A model generated the notes under the pieces. It was not told the origin of the DNA. It saw only the letters and a list, made by a program, of their open reading frames with translations, and did no database searches. The position numbers were made by a program, and so were the translations under genes. This document shows positions 8,143 through 16,518 of a DNA stretch of 53,738 nucleotides, piece by piece. Every line of letters starts with the position of its first letter. Positions within the stretch are counted from its first letter, which is position 1. Source of the stretch: Arthrobacter sp. C9C5 (GTDB lineage Bacteria; Actinomycetota; Actinomycetes; Actinomycetales; Micrococcaceae); NCBI RefSeq assembly GCF_013359735.1, contig NZ_JABFMX010000024.1, positions 1-53,738 of the forward strand. The letters run 5' to 3'.

Positions 8143-9015
8143 TTAGTCCTCTGTCGGCGTCGTCCGGTTCGAGTGGTAGGTCCGCCAGCTGTGCTCCGGG
8201 GCGTAACCTAGGAGCCGCTTGGCCTTGTCGATCGAGAGCATCGTCTCGTGCTCGCCGAGTTCCTTGACCACCTTGACGTTGGGGAACACCTCGGCGGCCA
8301 ACTCGCTGCTGGGGCGGCTCATCACGGTGTCCTCGTTGGCGATGATGAAGGCCTCGAAGCCCGGCTTGCCGTGCTCCAGCGCCCGCGCCACGGCCTGAGC
8401 GCCGTCGCGGCCGTCAATGTAGCCCCAGAGATTCCATTTGCGCAGCGAGGCATCGGCGTCGAACGACGGGAACTCCTCGTAGTCCTCCGGGTCCATCACG
8501 TTGGAGAACCGCAGGCCGGTAATGCTCAGCGTGGGGTCCCAGCGGGTCAGCTGGATCGCCATCTGCTCTTCGAGATGCTTGACCAGCGAGTAGGTGCTTT
8601 CCGGCCGGGCCGGGTATTCCTCGTCCACCGGGATGTAGGGAGGGTCGACGTCGAACGGCAGTCCCAGCACCGTCTCGCTGGAGGCGTAGACAATCTTCTT
8701 GATGCCGGCCCGGCGCGCGGCCTGGAACACGTTGTAGGTGGCCTGCATGTTGTTCTCGAAGGTTGCGGCGTCCGGGGCGAGGCCGGGGGCCGGGATGGCG
8801 GCCAGGTGCACGATTGCGTCGAAGCCTTCATGCCGGTCATCCAGGCCGAGGATGACATCCACGACCTGCCCGTAGTCCCGCAGGTCCACCCGGGTGAATC
8901 CGTGCTCCCGCTCGCCCGTCTGGTCCAGGTTGGTGACCTGGTGGCCGTCGTCGATGAGCCTGCGGACCACGTTCCTGCCGAGCTTTCCGCTTCCTCCGGT
9001 AACTGCAATTCTCAT
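8143..9015 (-). CDS. NAD(P)-dependent epimerase/dehydratase family protein
   Basis: Extended short-chain dehydrogenase of 290 residues. The cofactor loop TGGSGKLG (residues 6-13) is an NAD(P)-binding GxxGxxG motif, and the catalytic pair is Y142/K146 (YSLVK) with serines S112-S113. The length matches uronate dehydrogenase-like and UDP-sugar epimerase-like members. A strong Shine-Dalgarno (GAGGAGA) precedes the ATG. Placed beside an aldo/keto reductase and an aldonate operon, it may oxidise a sugar or uronate to an acid that feeds the dehydratase. The substrate is inferred only. Confidence 0.82.
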   Translation of the reverse strand: MRIAVTGGSGKLGRNVVRRLIDDGHQVTNLDQTGEREHGFTRVDLRDYGQVVDVILGLDDRHEGFDAIVHLAAIPAPGLAPDAATFENNMQATYNVFQAARRAGIKKIVYASSETVLGLPFDVDPPYIPVDEEYPARPESTYSLVKHLEEQMAIQLTRWDPTLSITGLRFSNVMDPEDYEEFPSFDADASLRKWNLWGYIDGRDGAQAVARALEHGKPGFEAFIIANEDTVMSRPSSELAAEVFPNVKVVKELGEHETMLSIDKAKRLLGYAPEHSWRTYHSNRTTPTED

Positions 9016-9111
9016 CAGGGTCTCCTCGGTCGTCGGGGCGGTTGCCGTCCCTCCACCCTAGATCGGACGGCGTCCACGGTGCACCCCGCACCCGCCGGGC
9101 GCGCCGCTGCG

Positions 9112-9125
9112 GTGACCTTTGGCCC
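9112..9125. promoter_or_regulatory. Possible DevR/OsdR-like site upstream of the stress-protein gene
   Basis: GTGACCTTTGGCCC matches 10 of 14 positions of the mycobacterial DosR/DevR core GGGACTWWAGTCCC, keeping the GxGAC and GxCCC half-sites. It lies 37 bases before a universal stress protein gene, the class of gene that DevR-type regulators control. The match was made by eye. Confidence 0.3.
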
Positions 9126-9161
9126 TAGGCACTGCCGTGGTGACGGGGCAGGGTGGGTGCC

Positions 9162-9626
9162 ATGAGCGGAGATCAGCGGATAGTCGTGGGCGTGGACGGC
9201 TCCGAGTTTTCAACAACGGCACTCCGGCTCGCCGGACGCATGGCCACCAGCCTGAACGCCCCGCTGGAGGTCATCACGTGCCTGGGCACCTCGGATTTCT
9301 TCCTCGCGTCCCACCTGCCGGAAGAACGCACCGCCTCGCCCAGCGAGCTCGAGGAGACTGCCAAGCGCCTGGTGGAACAGTCGTTGGAACGGGCCTTCGG
9401 CAACTCCCGCCCGGAGCGGCTGACCCGGCAGATCAAGTTCGGGCCGCCGGCCAAGGTGCTGATCGAGGAGAGCAAGGACGCGCAACTGCTCGTGGTGGGA
9501 CGGCGCGGCCAGGGCGGCTTCCTCGCCCAGGTGATGGGGTCGGTCAGCGGCGCCTGCGCGGCCCACGCCCATTGCCCGGTGCTGGTGGTCGGCCAGGAGG
9601 CCGGCGAAGGCCAGCCGGCCGAATGA
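9162..9626 (+). CDS. Universal stress protein (UspA family)
   Basis: Single-domain universal stress protein of 154 residues. The ATP-binding signature G-2x-G-9x-G-S is at residues 113-127 (GRRG...MGS), with the N-terminal VVGVDGSE strand-loop, so it belongs to the nucleotide-binding subgroup. The ATG at 9162 is preferred over a GTG nine bases upstream because it fits the family's usual start (MSGDQRIVVGVDGS). It overlaps the next gene by four bases (ATGA), so the stress protein, an SRPBCC protein and a membrane protein form one operon. Such proteins help cells survive starvation, redox or oxygen stress; the specific role is unknown. Confidence 0.93.
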   Translation: MSGDQRIVVGVDGSEFSTTALRLAGRMATSLNAPLEVITCLGTSDFFLASHLPEERTASPSELEETAKRLVEQSLERAFGNSRPERLTRQIKFGPPAKVLIEESKDAQLLVVGRRGQGGFLAQVMGSVSGACAAHAHCPVLVVGQEAGEGQPAE

Positions 9627-10372
9627 ACGCAGGCCGCACCGTGCCGGCCGCGCCCCGCTTGCGGGCCCGACTGAAAGGGCCGCTCGCGGCGCTGGCTGCC
9701 GCGGCAGCGGCCGCAGGCTACGTCCTCGCCGTACGGCCCCGCCTGCTGCGCTGGGGAGCGACCACTCAGGAAGCGGCCGGCCCCCTGCCGGGCGATGAAC
9801 TGGTACCCACCGCGCGCCTGCAAAGCACGCGGGCCGTCAACATCGCCGCGCCGCCCGCCGTCGTGTGGCCGTGGCTCGTCCAGCTGGGGGCCGGCCGCGG
9901 CGGGATGTACAGCTATGACGCCTTGGAGAATGCGGTGGGGCTGGGCATGCACAGCACGGATCGGATCCTGCCGGAATTTCAACAGCTCTCTGTCGGAGAC
10001 ACCATTCCGCTCGCCCCCGGCGGCGGTATCCCGGTCCGGCGGCTCGAACCGGGGGCGGTGCTGGCCCTGGGCGGCACCATGAACCCGCGCACCGGGCACA
10101 TCACCGGGCATCCCGCAGCGGAGGGACGCCGCGTGGCCGGCCCCCGCCTTGAGCTGGGCTGGACCTTCGTGCTGCAGCCCCTCGGTGCCCGAAGCACCCG
10201 GCTGCTCTCGCGGACCCGCTATGACTACTCGCCGCTGCCGTTGGGCATCCCGCTGCGCGTCGTGCTTGAACCGCTGCAGTTCCTGATGGAGCGCCGGATG
10301 CTGCTGGGGGTCCGCTCCCGCGTCGAGCGGCGCCGGCCCCGCAGCAGGCGCCGCCGGGGAGGCCCGCAGTGA
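9623..10372 (+). CDS. SRPBCC-fold membrane-anchored protein
   Basis: A 249-residue protein with an alanine-rich hydrophobic segment at about residues 20-42, then a START/SRPBCC-type region (VNIAAPPAVVWPWLVQLGAGRGGMYSYDALENAVGLGMHS) and an arginine-rich C-terminal tail. The start ATG overlaps the stress-protein stop codon. SRPBCC domains bind lipids or other hydrophobic ligands; the ligand here is unknown. Being between a universal stress protein and a multi-pass membrane protein suggests a role at the membrane under stress, an inference from context. The last codon overlaps the next gene's GTG start. Confidence 0.8.
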   Translation: MNAGRTVPAAPRLRARLKGPLAALAAAAAAAGYVLAVRPRLLRWGATTQEAAGPLPGDELVPTARLQSTRAVNIAAPPAVVWPWLVQLGAGRGGMYSYDALENAVGLGMHSTDRILPEFQQLSVGDTIPLAPGGGIPVRRLEPGAVLALGGTMNPRTGHITGHPAAEGRRVAGPRLELGWTFVLQPLGARSTRLLSRTRYDYSPLPLGIPLRVVLEPLQFLMERRMLLGVRSRVERRRPRSRRRRGGPQ

Positions 10373-11046
10373 GATCGGCAAGGACCAGCATTGTCGCCGG
10401 CATTGTCCTGATGACGGTCGGTGTGCTGTTGCTGCTGGACCTGCTCGGCATTGTCGAGAGCGCCGCCTATCTGGCGCCGCTGATCTTCGCCGCGGTAGGC
10501 GTGCTGTTCCTGTCCCTCTTCATCCGGGGCCGGGAGAACTGGTGGGCGGCAATCCCCGGCTCGGTGTTCCTGGGTTTGGCCGCGGTCATCACCGCCACGC
10601 AACTCACGGACGGCCGCGCGGGCGGCGCCTTCCTTTTCCTGTTCATGGCGGCCGGATTCGCCGCGGTCTACCTGCGCGAACGGGCAAACTGGTGGGCCCT
10701 GATCCCGTGCGGGGTGATGTTCACCCTTGCCATCGTCGTGGCCCTCCCGCAGGAACTGCAGGGCACACCTCTGGCCGCCGTCCTGTTCCTCGGCCTGGCG
10801 GCCACCTTCGGACTGCTTTCCCTTGTCCCGGTCCGGACGGCCGATCACACCGGCCGGATGAAGTGGCCCCTGGTTCCGGCTGCCGTCCTCGCCGTGCTGG
10901 GAGTGGCCTTCGCTCTGCAGGCGACGGCCGTGCTCATCGCAGCGGAATACGCCCTCCCGGCCGCCATGATCCTGGCCGGGATCGCCTTGCTGGTCTACGC
11001 GTTCCGCGCCCGCCACCACGGGCAGCACAAGACCCACGGCGCCTAG
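10369..11046 (+). CDS. Multi-pass membrane protein of unknown function
   Basis: A 225-residue very hydrophobic protein with about eight short membrane segments arranged in pairs and a repeated R-E-N-W-W-A-x-I-P pattern (ENWWAAIPGS and ANWWALIPCG), suggesting an internal duplication. Similar proteins in Gram-positive bacteria carry LiaF/DUF-type transmembrane domains, but I cannot assign a named family. The GTG start overlaps the preceding SRPBCC gene by four bases, so it is translated with it. A role in envelope stress is only a guess from its neighbours. Confidence 0.75.
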   Translation: MRSARTSIVAGIVLMTVGVLLLLDLLGIVESAAYLAPLIFAAVGVLFLSLFIRGRENWWAAIPGSVFLGLAAVITATQLTDGRAGGAFLFLFMAAGFAAVYLRERANWWALIPCGVMFTLAIVVALPQELQGTPLAAVLFLGLAATFGLLSLVPVRTADHTGRMKWPLVPAAVLAVLGVAFALQATAVLIAAEYALPAAMILAGIALLVYAFRARHHGQHKTHGA

Positions 11047-11162
11047 GAGCTCCTTCCTCCGGCCTCCGTTGGCCTTTATGGCCGGATTCACGTCCGGACG
11101 GCTAGGATGATCAGCATGCTTATTAAGCGTCCAGAGTTACCGAAACTAGGGAAGGCATAACC

Positions 11163-11423
11163 ATGAGCACGTACCATCCGGAAAATGACCCGGCCAACCC
11201 CGATCCGCCAAAACCGGGTGGCGGTTCCGCGCGTCTGCAGAGCGTGCCGAACGCGGCGCAGCACGGCGATCAGGAGCCCCAGACCGCCGACCAGGGAGCT
11301 TCGCCCAACCCCGATCCACTCAGCGGCAAAATTACCGGACTGGAGCCAGGCGGGGGTGTTCCGCCAGGTGAGACGCCGCCGGCGGAGGGCCAGATGAGCC
11401 GCGACCAGGGCCACAGCGAGTAA
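11163..11423 (+). CDS. Small disordered protein resembling DUF6480
   Basis: An 86-residue proline/glycine/acidic protein with no predicted fold. The C-terminal stretch [18 protein letters not shown] resembles the conserved block of actinobacterial DUF6480 proteins as I recall it. The N-terminal half carries a related N-P-D-P-x-x-P-G-G-G motif, so the protein looks like two diverged repeats of one short unit. A Shine-Dalgarno (AGGGAAGG) precedes the ATG. No function is known; proteins of this sort are often stress induced. Confidence 0.72.
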   Translation: MSTYHPENDPANPDPPKPGGGSARLQSVPNAAQHGDQEPQTADQGASPNPDPLSGKITGLEPGGGVPPGETPPAEGQMSRDQGHSE

Positions 11424-11501
11424 AGGCACCCTACTGGGCCTGACCGACGCGTTCCAGCCCAGTTGCTGGCGGCCGGGGCCCCACGTGGGCCGCGGTTCCG
11501 C

Positions 11502-11523
11502 GCTGGGCGGGGCAGCCCCCAGC
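11502..11523. terminator. Weak hairpin between convergent genes
   Basis: GCTGGG (11502-11507) pairs with CCCAGC (11518-11523), with further G-C pairs inside. It lies in the 163-base gap between two convergent genes. There is no U-run, so termination is only plausible. Nothing else was recognised in the gap. Confidence 0.3.
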
Positions 11524-11586
11524 CGCGGACCGGAAGAACCGGGCAGGAACGTCGCAGGCCTCGGCCTAGCCGCGAACCCCGCCCAC

Positions 11587-12000
11587 CTAGGCGCCCGGCG
11601 ACAACTGGGCCAGGGCGGCGCGGAGCCGGGTGCCGGCGTCGTCCGCCACTTCACGGACCGCGGGGCTGTCGCTGAGCTGCACCATGGTCTGCGGGTCGAT
11701 CACGTCCACCGTCGTATCGGCGGCGGCCGGGCCGCGCCGGACCACCACATTGCACGGCAACAGGGCGCCCATCTCCGGCTCGGCCGCCAGGGCGCGGCTC
11801 GCCAGCTGCGGATTGCAGGCCCCGAGGATCACGTAGTCGCCCAGGGCCTGGGCGGCGTCCTCGCCAAGCTTGGCGGCAAAGGTGGCGCGGACGTTGATCT
11901 CGGAGAGAATCCCAAAGCCTTGGCCCGCGAGGGCGGCACGGGTCTTCTCGACGGCGTCCGCCCAGCTCAGCGGGAGGACGGCGGTGTAGGTGTAGCTCAT
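11587..12000 (-). CDS. DUF302 domain protein
   Basis: A 137-residue single DUF302 domain, a small alpha/beta fold often found in redox, copper or stress contexts. Recognisable features are the ALAGQGFGILSEINVRATFAAKLG core and the GACNPQLASRAL and LLPCNVVVRR motifs that form the family's conserved pocket, including a conserved cysteine pair. Its biochemical role is unknown. It overlaps the upstream PRTase-hydrolase gene by four bases and so belongs to the same transcript, probably headed by the P-type ATPase gene at 16207. Confidence 0.88.
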   Translation of the reverse strand: MSYTYTAVLPLSWADAVEKTRAALAGQGFGILSEINVRATFAAKLGEDAAQALGDYVILGACNPQLASRALAAEPEMGALLPCNVVVRRGPAAADTTVDVIDPQTMVQLSDSPAVREVADDAGTRLRAALAQLSPGA

Positions 12001-13358
12001 GGCTCACTCCTGGCGGGTGGGGTGGATTCGGTCACGGGCAGGAGGTACTTGGCGAACCAGTCCCTGGCCAGGATGGCTGCCGCGGCCAGCGTGCCGGGCT
12101 CCTCGAACAGGTGCGTGGCGCCCTGGACCACGGCCAGCTGGTTGGGGCACCGCATCATGGCTTTGGCCTTGCGGTTGAGCTCCAGCACCTCGTAGTCGAA
12201 GCTGCCCACGATCAGCAGCGTCGGCGCGCGGACGGCGGAAAGCCTCGGGCCGGCCAGGTCGGGACGTCCGCCGCGGGACACGACGGCGGCGATCCGGGCG
12301 GAGGGTTCGGAGGCGGACCACAGCGCGGCGCCCGCCCCGGTACTTGCCCCGAAATAACCGATGGCGCAGGAGGCGGTGTCCTCACGTGTGGCGAGCCAGT
12401 CGGTGGCCGAGGACAGCCGGCGCGCCAGCAACTCGATGTCGAAGACGTTGGCGCGGTTGCGCTCCTCCCCCGGCGTGAGCAGGTCCAGCAACAGCGTGCC
12501 CAGCCCGGCGCGCTGGAGCACGCTGGCCACGAAGCGGTTCCGCGGGCTGTGCCTGCTGCTGCCGCTCCCGTGGGCGAACACCACCACAGCGCGGGCCGGC
12601 ACAGGAAGGTGCAGATGGCCCTGGAGCCGGACACCCCGGGACGGGATCTCCACCTCTTCGTCGAATTCCACCGGATCCTCGGAGACCGCCGTCGACCCGG
12701 CCGGCCGCGGCGAATCCTTCAGGCGCCGGGCGGCGGCGTCGAGCAGCTGGATCACCTCGTCATCTTCGGTGGGTGAGAAGTCGCGGTAGTGGTATCCGAC
12801 GGCGGCGAAGTGCCGGGGCGTGGCCAGGCAGACCACCTCGTCGGGTTCGCTCAGGCTCGCCAGGGTGTCCGCCGGCGCGACCGGCACGGCGAGGATCACC
12901 CGGGCGGCACCCAGTTTGCGGGCGATCCGGCAGGCCACCCGGGCGGTGGATCCGGTGGCGATTCCGTCGTCGACGATCACCGCGATGCGGCCGGTCAGGT
13001 CCTGGCGCATGCGGCCCTTCCGGAACCGCGCCACCCGGTTCTCCAGCACGGCCCGCTCCTGGTCCTCGACGGCCTGGAGTTCCTGCTCGCTGACCCGCGA
13101 CTGCGCCAGCACATGCTCTTCCAGCACCCTGGCGCCGCCCTCGCCGATCGCCCCCATGGCAAGCTCGGGCTGGTAGGGCAGCCCCAGTTTCCGCACCACA
13201 ATCACGTCCAGCGGTGCGTCCAGGGCCGCGGCCACCTCGAAGGCGACCGGGACGCCGCCGCGGGGCAGGCCGAGGACCACGATGTCCTTCCCGCGCAGAT
13301 CCGCCAGCCGCCGCCCCAGTTGCCGCCCGGCGTCAACCCTGTCTTCAAAAATGCTCAT
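11997..13358 (-). CDS. Phosphoribosyltransferase fused to a dienelactone hydrolase-like domain
   Basis: A 453-residue two-domain protein. Residues 1-215 are a type I phosphoribosyltransferase with the PRPP loop VDDGIATGST (129-138) and a PRG-type N-terminal loop (LPRGGVPVAFE). Residues about 235-445 are an alpha/beta hydrolase with nucleophile S339 in GASTG, D388 in GSFDYE and H416 in GATHLFEE, a complete catalytic triad. Each half keeps its active-site residues, so both may work. The usual roles, nucleobase salvage and ester or lactone hydrolysis, have no obvious link, and the substrate is unknown. It overlaps the DUF302 gene by four bases and follows the P-type ATPase gene. Stand-alone homologues of both halves are common; the fusion is known in actinobacteria and proteobacteria but uncharacterised to my knowledge. 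Confidence 0.88.
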   Translation of the reverse strand: MSIFEDRVDAGRQLGRRLADLRGKDIVVLGLPRGGVPVAFEVAAALDAPLDVIVVRKLGLPYQPELAMGAIGEGGARVLEEHVLAQSRVSEQELQAVEDQERAVLENRVARFRKGRMRQDLTGRIAVIVDDGIATGSTARVACRIARKLGAARVILAVPVAPADTLASLSEPDEVVCLATPRHFAAVGYHYRDFSPTEDDEVIQLLDAAARRLKDSPRPAGSTAVSEDPVEFDEEVEIPSRGVRLQGHLHLPVPARAVVVFAHGSGSSRHSPRNRFVASVLQRAGLGTLLLDLLTPGEERNRANVFDIELLARRLSSATDWLATREDTASCAIGYFGASTGAGAALWSASEPSARIAAVVSRGGRPDLAGPRLSAVRAPTLLIVGSFDYEVLELNRKAKAMMRCPNQLAVVQGATHLFEEPGTLAAAAILARDWFAKYLLPVTESTPPARSEP

Positions 13359-13459
13359 CGTCTTGGCTTTCCAATCGGGCGCCGGCCGCCGGGCTCATCC
13401 GGCACTGCGCTCCGCAGGCCGGGCATCGGACCAAGTTGGCCGTTTCATCCCACTATCCG

Positions 13460-16207
13460 TCAGGAGTTCCCGGGATGTGAGGGCCCTTGTACCCGGTTTC
13501 GTTTGCGCCGGGCCGGCCGTCTCCGGCGGGGTGCCAGCGGGGCCCTGCGTGCGTGCCGGGTGGCCGGCTCCGTGGTGCTGAAGCGTGCGGCGCGGCGGGC
13601 CACATGGTGGTCCTTGCCCCGGCGCCGGACCCTTGGCAGCACCGGCGCGGCGGGCTGCTGCGCCGCCCGGGAGAAGAACCACTGTTTGGCCAGCTCTACC
13701 AGCACCAGGTACACCACGGTCATGCCCAACAGGGCCAGGAAGAACGGAACCGGCAGCGGATCGAAGCCCAGGACCGCGGCGAGCGGGGACAGCGGAAGGA
13801 AGACCCCCAGCGCCACCACGCCCAGCGACGCGCCGAGCAGTCCGAGCGAGGGCCGGCTTCGCAGGAAGGGCACCCGGCGGGTCCGGATCGCAAAGATGAT
13901 CAGCGTCTGGGTCGCGATCGACTCGATGAACCAGCCGGCCCGGAACTCCCCCGGCACCGCGTCGAAGACAAAGAGCATCAGGGCGAACGTCGCGAAGTCG
14001 AACACCGAGCTGATGGGGCCGAAGAGGAACATGAAGCGCCGGATGAAGGAGATGTTCCAGTGCGCCGGTGCCAGCAGCTGCTCCTTGTCCACCCGGTCCC
14101 CCGGGATGGCCAGCTGGCCGGTGTCGTAGAGCAGGTTGTTGAGCAGGATCTGCCCAGGCAGCATCGGCAGGAAGCTCAGCACCACGGAGGCCGTTGCGGC
14201 GCTGAACATGTTGCCGAAGTTGCTCGAGGTGCCCATCAGCACGTACTTGATGGTGTTGGCGAAGATCCGCCGGCCTTCCATGACGCCGTCGGCCAGCACG
14301 CCGAGGTCCTTGTCCAGCAGCACGACGTCGGCGGCGTCCTTGGCGACGTCGGTGGCGCTGTCCACGGAGATGCCGATGTCGGCCTGGTGCAGCGCGAGCG
14401 CATCGTTGACGCCGTCGCCCATGAACCCGACCGCGCCGCCGCTCTGGCGCAGCAGCCGGATGATCCGGGCCTTCTGCTCCGGCGAGACGCGGGCGAAAAT
14501 GCTGGCCTCGCGGGCGGCCGCGCTCAGCTCCGGGTCGGACATCGCCTCCGCCTCGGCGCCGGTAATGGTCCCGCCGGAGAGCACGCCGAGTTCGTCGCAG
14601 ACCCGCTCGGCCACCTTGGCGTTGTCCCCGGTGGCAATCTTGACCGTGATTCCCAGCGCCTCCAGCCGGTCCAGGGACTCCCGCGCGTTCGCCTTGGGCC
14701 GGTCAAGGAAGACCAGGAAGCCGGCTAGGACCAGCTCCTTCTCGTCCTCCGGCGACATGTCCTCCATGCCGGCGGCGCCCCGGGTGGCCACGGCCACCAC
14801 GCGCGAGCCGGCGTCGAACTGTTCGTCCAGCAGGGCCTGGACCTTGGCGGGCGTGGCGCCGCACAGCGCCAGGACGTCCTCGGGCGAGCCCTTGGTGATG
14901 ATCCGGGCGGGGCCGCCCGCGTCGCGGACCAGCACGCTGGTCCGCCGGCGCTGGTGGTCAAAGTCGATCAGGTCTAGCCGTTCGTAGCGCGAAGGTTCGA
15001 ACGCCGCCGCCTGCGGGGACTGCCAGAGCGCGGCGTCCAGCGGGTTTTGCCCGACGACGGACCGCTTCGCCTCCGCGTAGTCCGCCTCGGTGGCCAGCAG
15101 CCCCAGGCTGAACAGCTCCTCCGCGGACACGCCGGCCGCCACCGGCAGGGCCGCCGTGAAGCTGATCCGGCCCTCCGTCAGGGTTCCGGTCTTGTCCGTG
15201 ACCAGGATGTCCATGTCGCCGAGGTCCTCGATGCAGACCAGCCGCTTGACCAGCACCTTGCGTTTGGCCAGCTGGCGGGTGCCGGTGGCCAGGCTCGTGC
15301 TGACGACGGCGGGCAGCAGCTGCGGGGTGATTCCGACGGCGATGGCCAGGGAGAACAGCAGCGACTCGATCACCGGGCGCTGCAGCAGCAGGTTGGCGAT
15401 GAAGATGAGCGAGGTGAGCCCGATGGCCACCTGCAGCAGCAGGAAGGAGAACCGCTTGAGTCCGAGCTGGAATTCGGTCTGCGGCTGCCGTTCGCCCAGG
15501 CCGAGAGCGATCCGGCCGAATTCGGCCCGGCCGCCGGTCGCCACCACCACCCCGGTGCAGCTGCCGGACTGGATGACGGTGCCCATGAACAGGCAGGACG
15601 TCAGGTCCCCCAGCGCCGCGCCGCCCTGCACCGGCGCGGGATCCTTGCCCACCGGCAGCGACTCCCCGGTCAGGATGCTTTCGTCGCAGAGCAGGTCCTT
15701 GACCGCCAGCAGGCGCAGGTCGGCCGGGATGATCGCGCCCAGGCCCAGCTGCACGACGTCGCCGGGCACCAGGGCGGTGACGGCCACTTCGCGGGCGGTC
15801 CCGTCGCGGAGCACGACGGCGGTATGCGTGACGCGCGAATGCAGTGCCTCGGCGGCGCGTTCGGCACGGAATTCGTTGCTGAAGCCCAGGCCCACACTGA
15901 CGAGCAGGATCACGCCGATCACGATCGAGTTGGTGGCGTCCCCCAGGAAGAGCGAGAGCCCGGCGGTGACGAGCAGCAGGATCAGGATGGGGCTGCGGAA
16001 TTGCCGGCCCAGCACGGACCAGCCGCTTGCCTCGTGCGTGCGGACCGCGTTCGGCCCCAGCACGGCAAGCCGCTCCGCCGCTTCCGCTTCGCTTAGGCCG
16101 CCGGCAGCTGACCCCAGCCGGGCGAGCACCGTGACCGCCTCGGCGCCGGCGGCGTCCGCGATGGTAAGCGGCGGGGAGGCGGACTCCCTGGTTTCGAGCT
16201 GTGACAT
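13460..16207 (-). CDS. mgtA: Magnesium-transporting P-type ATPase (MgtA-like)
   Basis: A 915-residue type III P-type ATPase. Seen in order are the actuator TGES motif (about 178-181), the phosphorylation motif DKTGTLTEG (about 337-345), the hinge GDGVNDA (about 595-601), and ten membrane segments with the large C-terminal helix bundle expected for MgtA/MgtB. It should pump Mg2+ or Ni2+ inward using ATP. The transport core appears to end near FFSRAAQQ; about 65 further residues, rich in arginine and proline, form a tail not seen in standard MgtA. It is transcribed on the minus strand before the PRTase-hydrolase and DUF302 genes, 101 bases apart. No Mg riboswitch leader was recognised upstream. 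Confidence 0.9.
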   Translation of the reverse strand: MSQLETRESASPPLTIADAAGAEAVTVLARLGSAAGGLSEAEAAERLAVLGPNAVRTHEASGWSVLGRQFRSPILILLLVTAGLSLFLGDATNSIVIGVILLVSVGLGFSNEFRAERAAEALHSRVTHTAVVLRDGTAREVAVTALVPGDVVQLGLGAIIPADLRLLAVKDLLCDESILTGESLPVGKDPAPVQGGAALGDLTSCLFMGTVIQSGSCTGVVVATGGRAEFGRIALGLGERQPQTEFQLGLKRFSFLLLQVAIGLTSLIFIANLLLQRPVIESLLFSLAIAVGITPQLLPAVVSTSLATGTRQLAKRKVLVKRLVCIEDLGDMDILVTDKTGTLTEGRISFTAALPVAAGVSAEELFSLGLLATEADYAEAKRSVVGQNPLDAALWQSPQAAAFEPSRYERLDLIDFDHQRRRTSVLVRDAGGPARIITKGSPEDVLALCGATPAKVQALLDEQFDAGSRVVAVATRGAAGMEDMSPEDEKELVLAGFLVFLDRPKANARESLDRLEALGITVKIATGDNAKVAERVCDELGVLSGGTITGAEAEAMSDPELSAAAREASIFARVSPEQKARIIRLLRQSGGAVGFMGDGVNDALALHQADIGISVDSATDVAKDAADVVLLDKDLGVLADGVMEGRRIFANTIKYVLMGTSSNFGNMFSAATASVVLSFLPMLPGQILLNNLLYDTGQLAIPGDRVDKEQLLAPAHWNISFIRRFMFLFGPISSVFDFATFALMLFVFDAVPGEFRAGWFIESIATQTLIIFAIRTRRVPFLRSRPSLGLLGASLGVVALGVFLPLSPLAAVLGFDPLPVPFFLALLGMTVVYLVLVELAKQWFFSRAAQQPAAPVLPRVRRRGKDHHVARRAARFSTTEPATRHARRAPLAPRRRRPARRKRNRVQGPSHPGNS

Positions 16208-16518
16208 ACAGAATCCGTCCGACTACCTCGAGATACCGCTAAGACTACGTCGGGAGCCGCCGGGAGTCATTTGGGTCGGGAAAGGCTCGCGGTCGGGCTG
16301 CCGGGCCCCCGGCGAATCCAGCCAAGGGATCCGACGAATGTCCCGACAAAACGGCCGCAAAGTCTTGTATATAATTTGTCCAGGTACGGTTTAGCAGAAG
16401 GCCGTTGGATAGTTCTTCGATCCGGCTTCGCTGCCGCTACCACTGCCCTCTTTCGCTGCTGTGGTGCGTTCCGCCTCGCCGGTTCGATTCGACCCGAGCG
16501 AAACGGCATCAAGGAATA
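16208..16518. other. 311-base divergent intergenic region
   Basis: Lies between the mgtA-like gene (minus) and the GAF-ANTAR gene (plus). It contains a TATAAT box on the plus strand at 16370-16375 and an inverted pair GACAAA (16345-16350) / TTTGTC (16375-16380). No convincing -35 box, terminator or known riboswitch was found. The only coding candidates here are upstream extensions or shadows of neighbouring genes. Confidence 0.5.
16370..16375 (+). promoter_or_regulatory. Consensus TATAAT -10 box upstream of the GAF-ANTAR gene
   Basis: An exact TATAAT in an AT-rich stretch (TTGTATATAATTTG), unusual for this GC-rich DNA. It is about 140 bases before the proposed GTG start. No matching -35 hexamer was found at a normal distance, so activity is uncertain. 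Confidence 0.35.
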
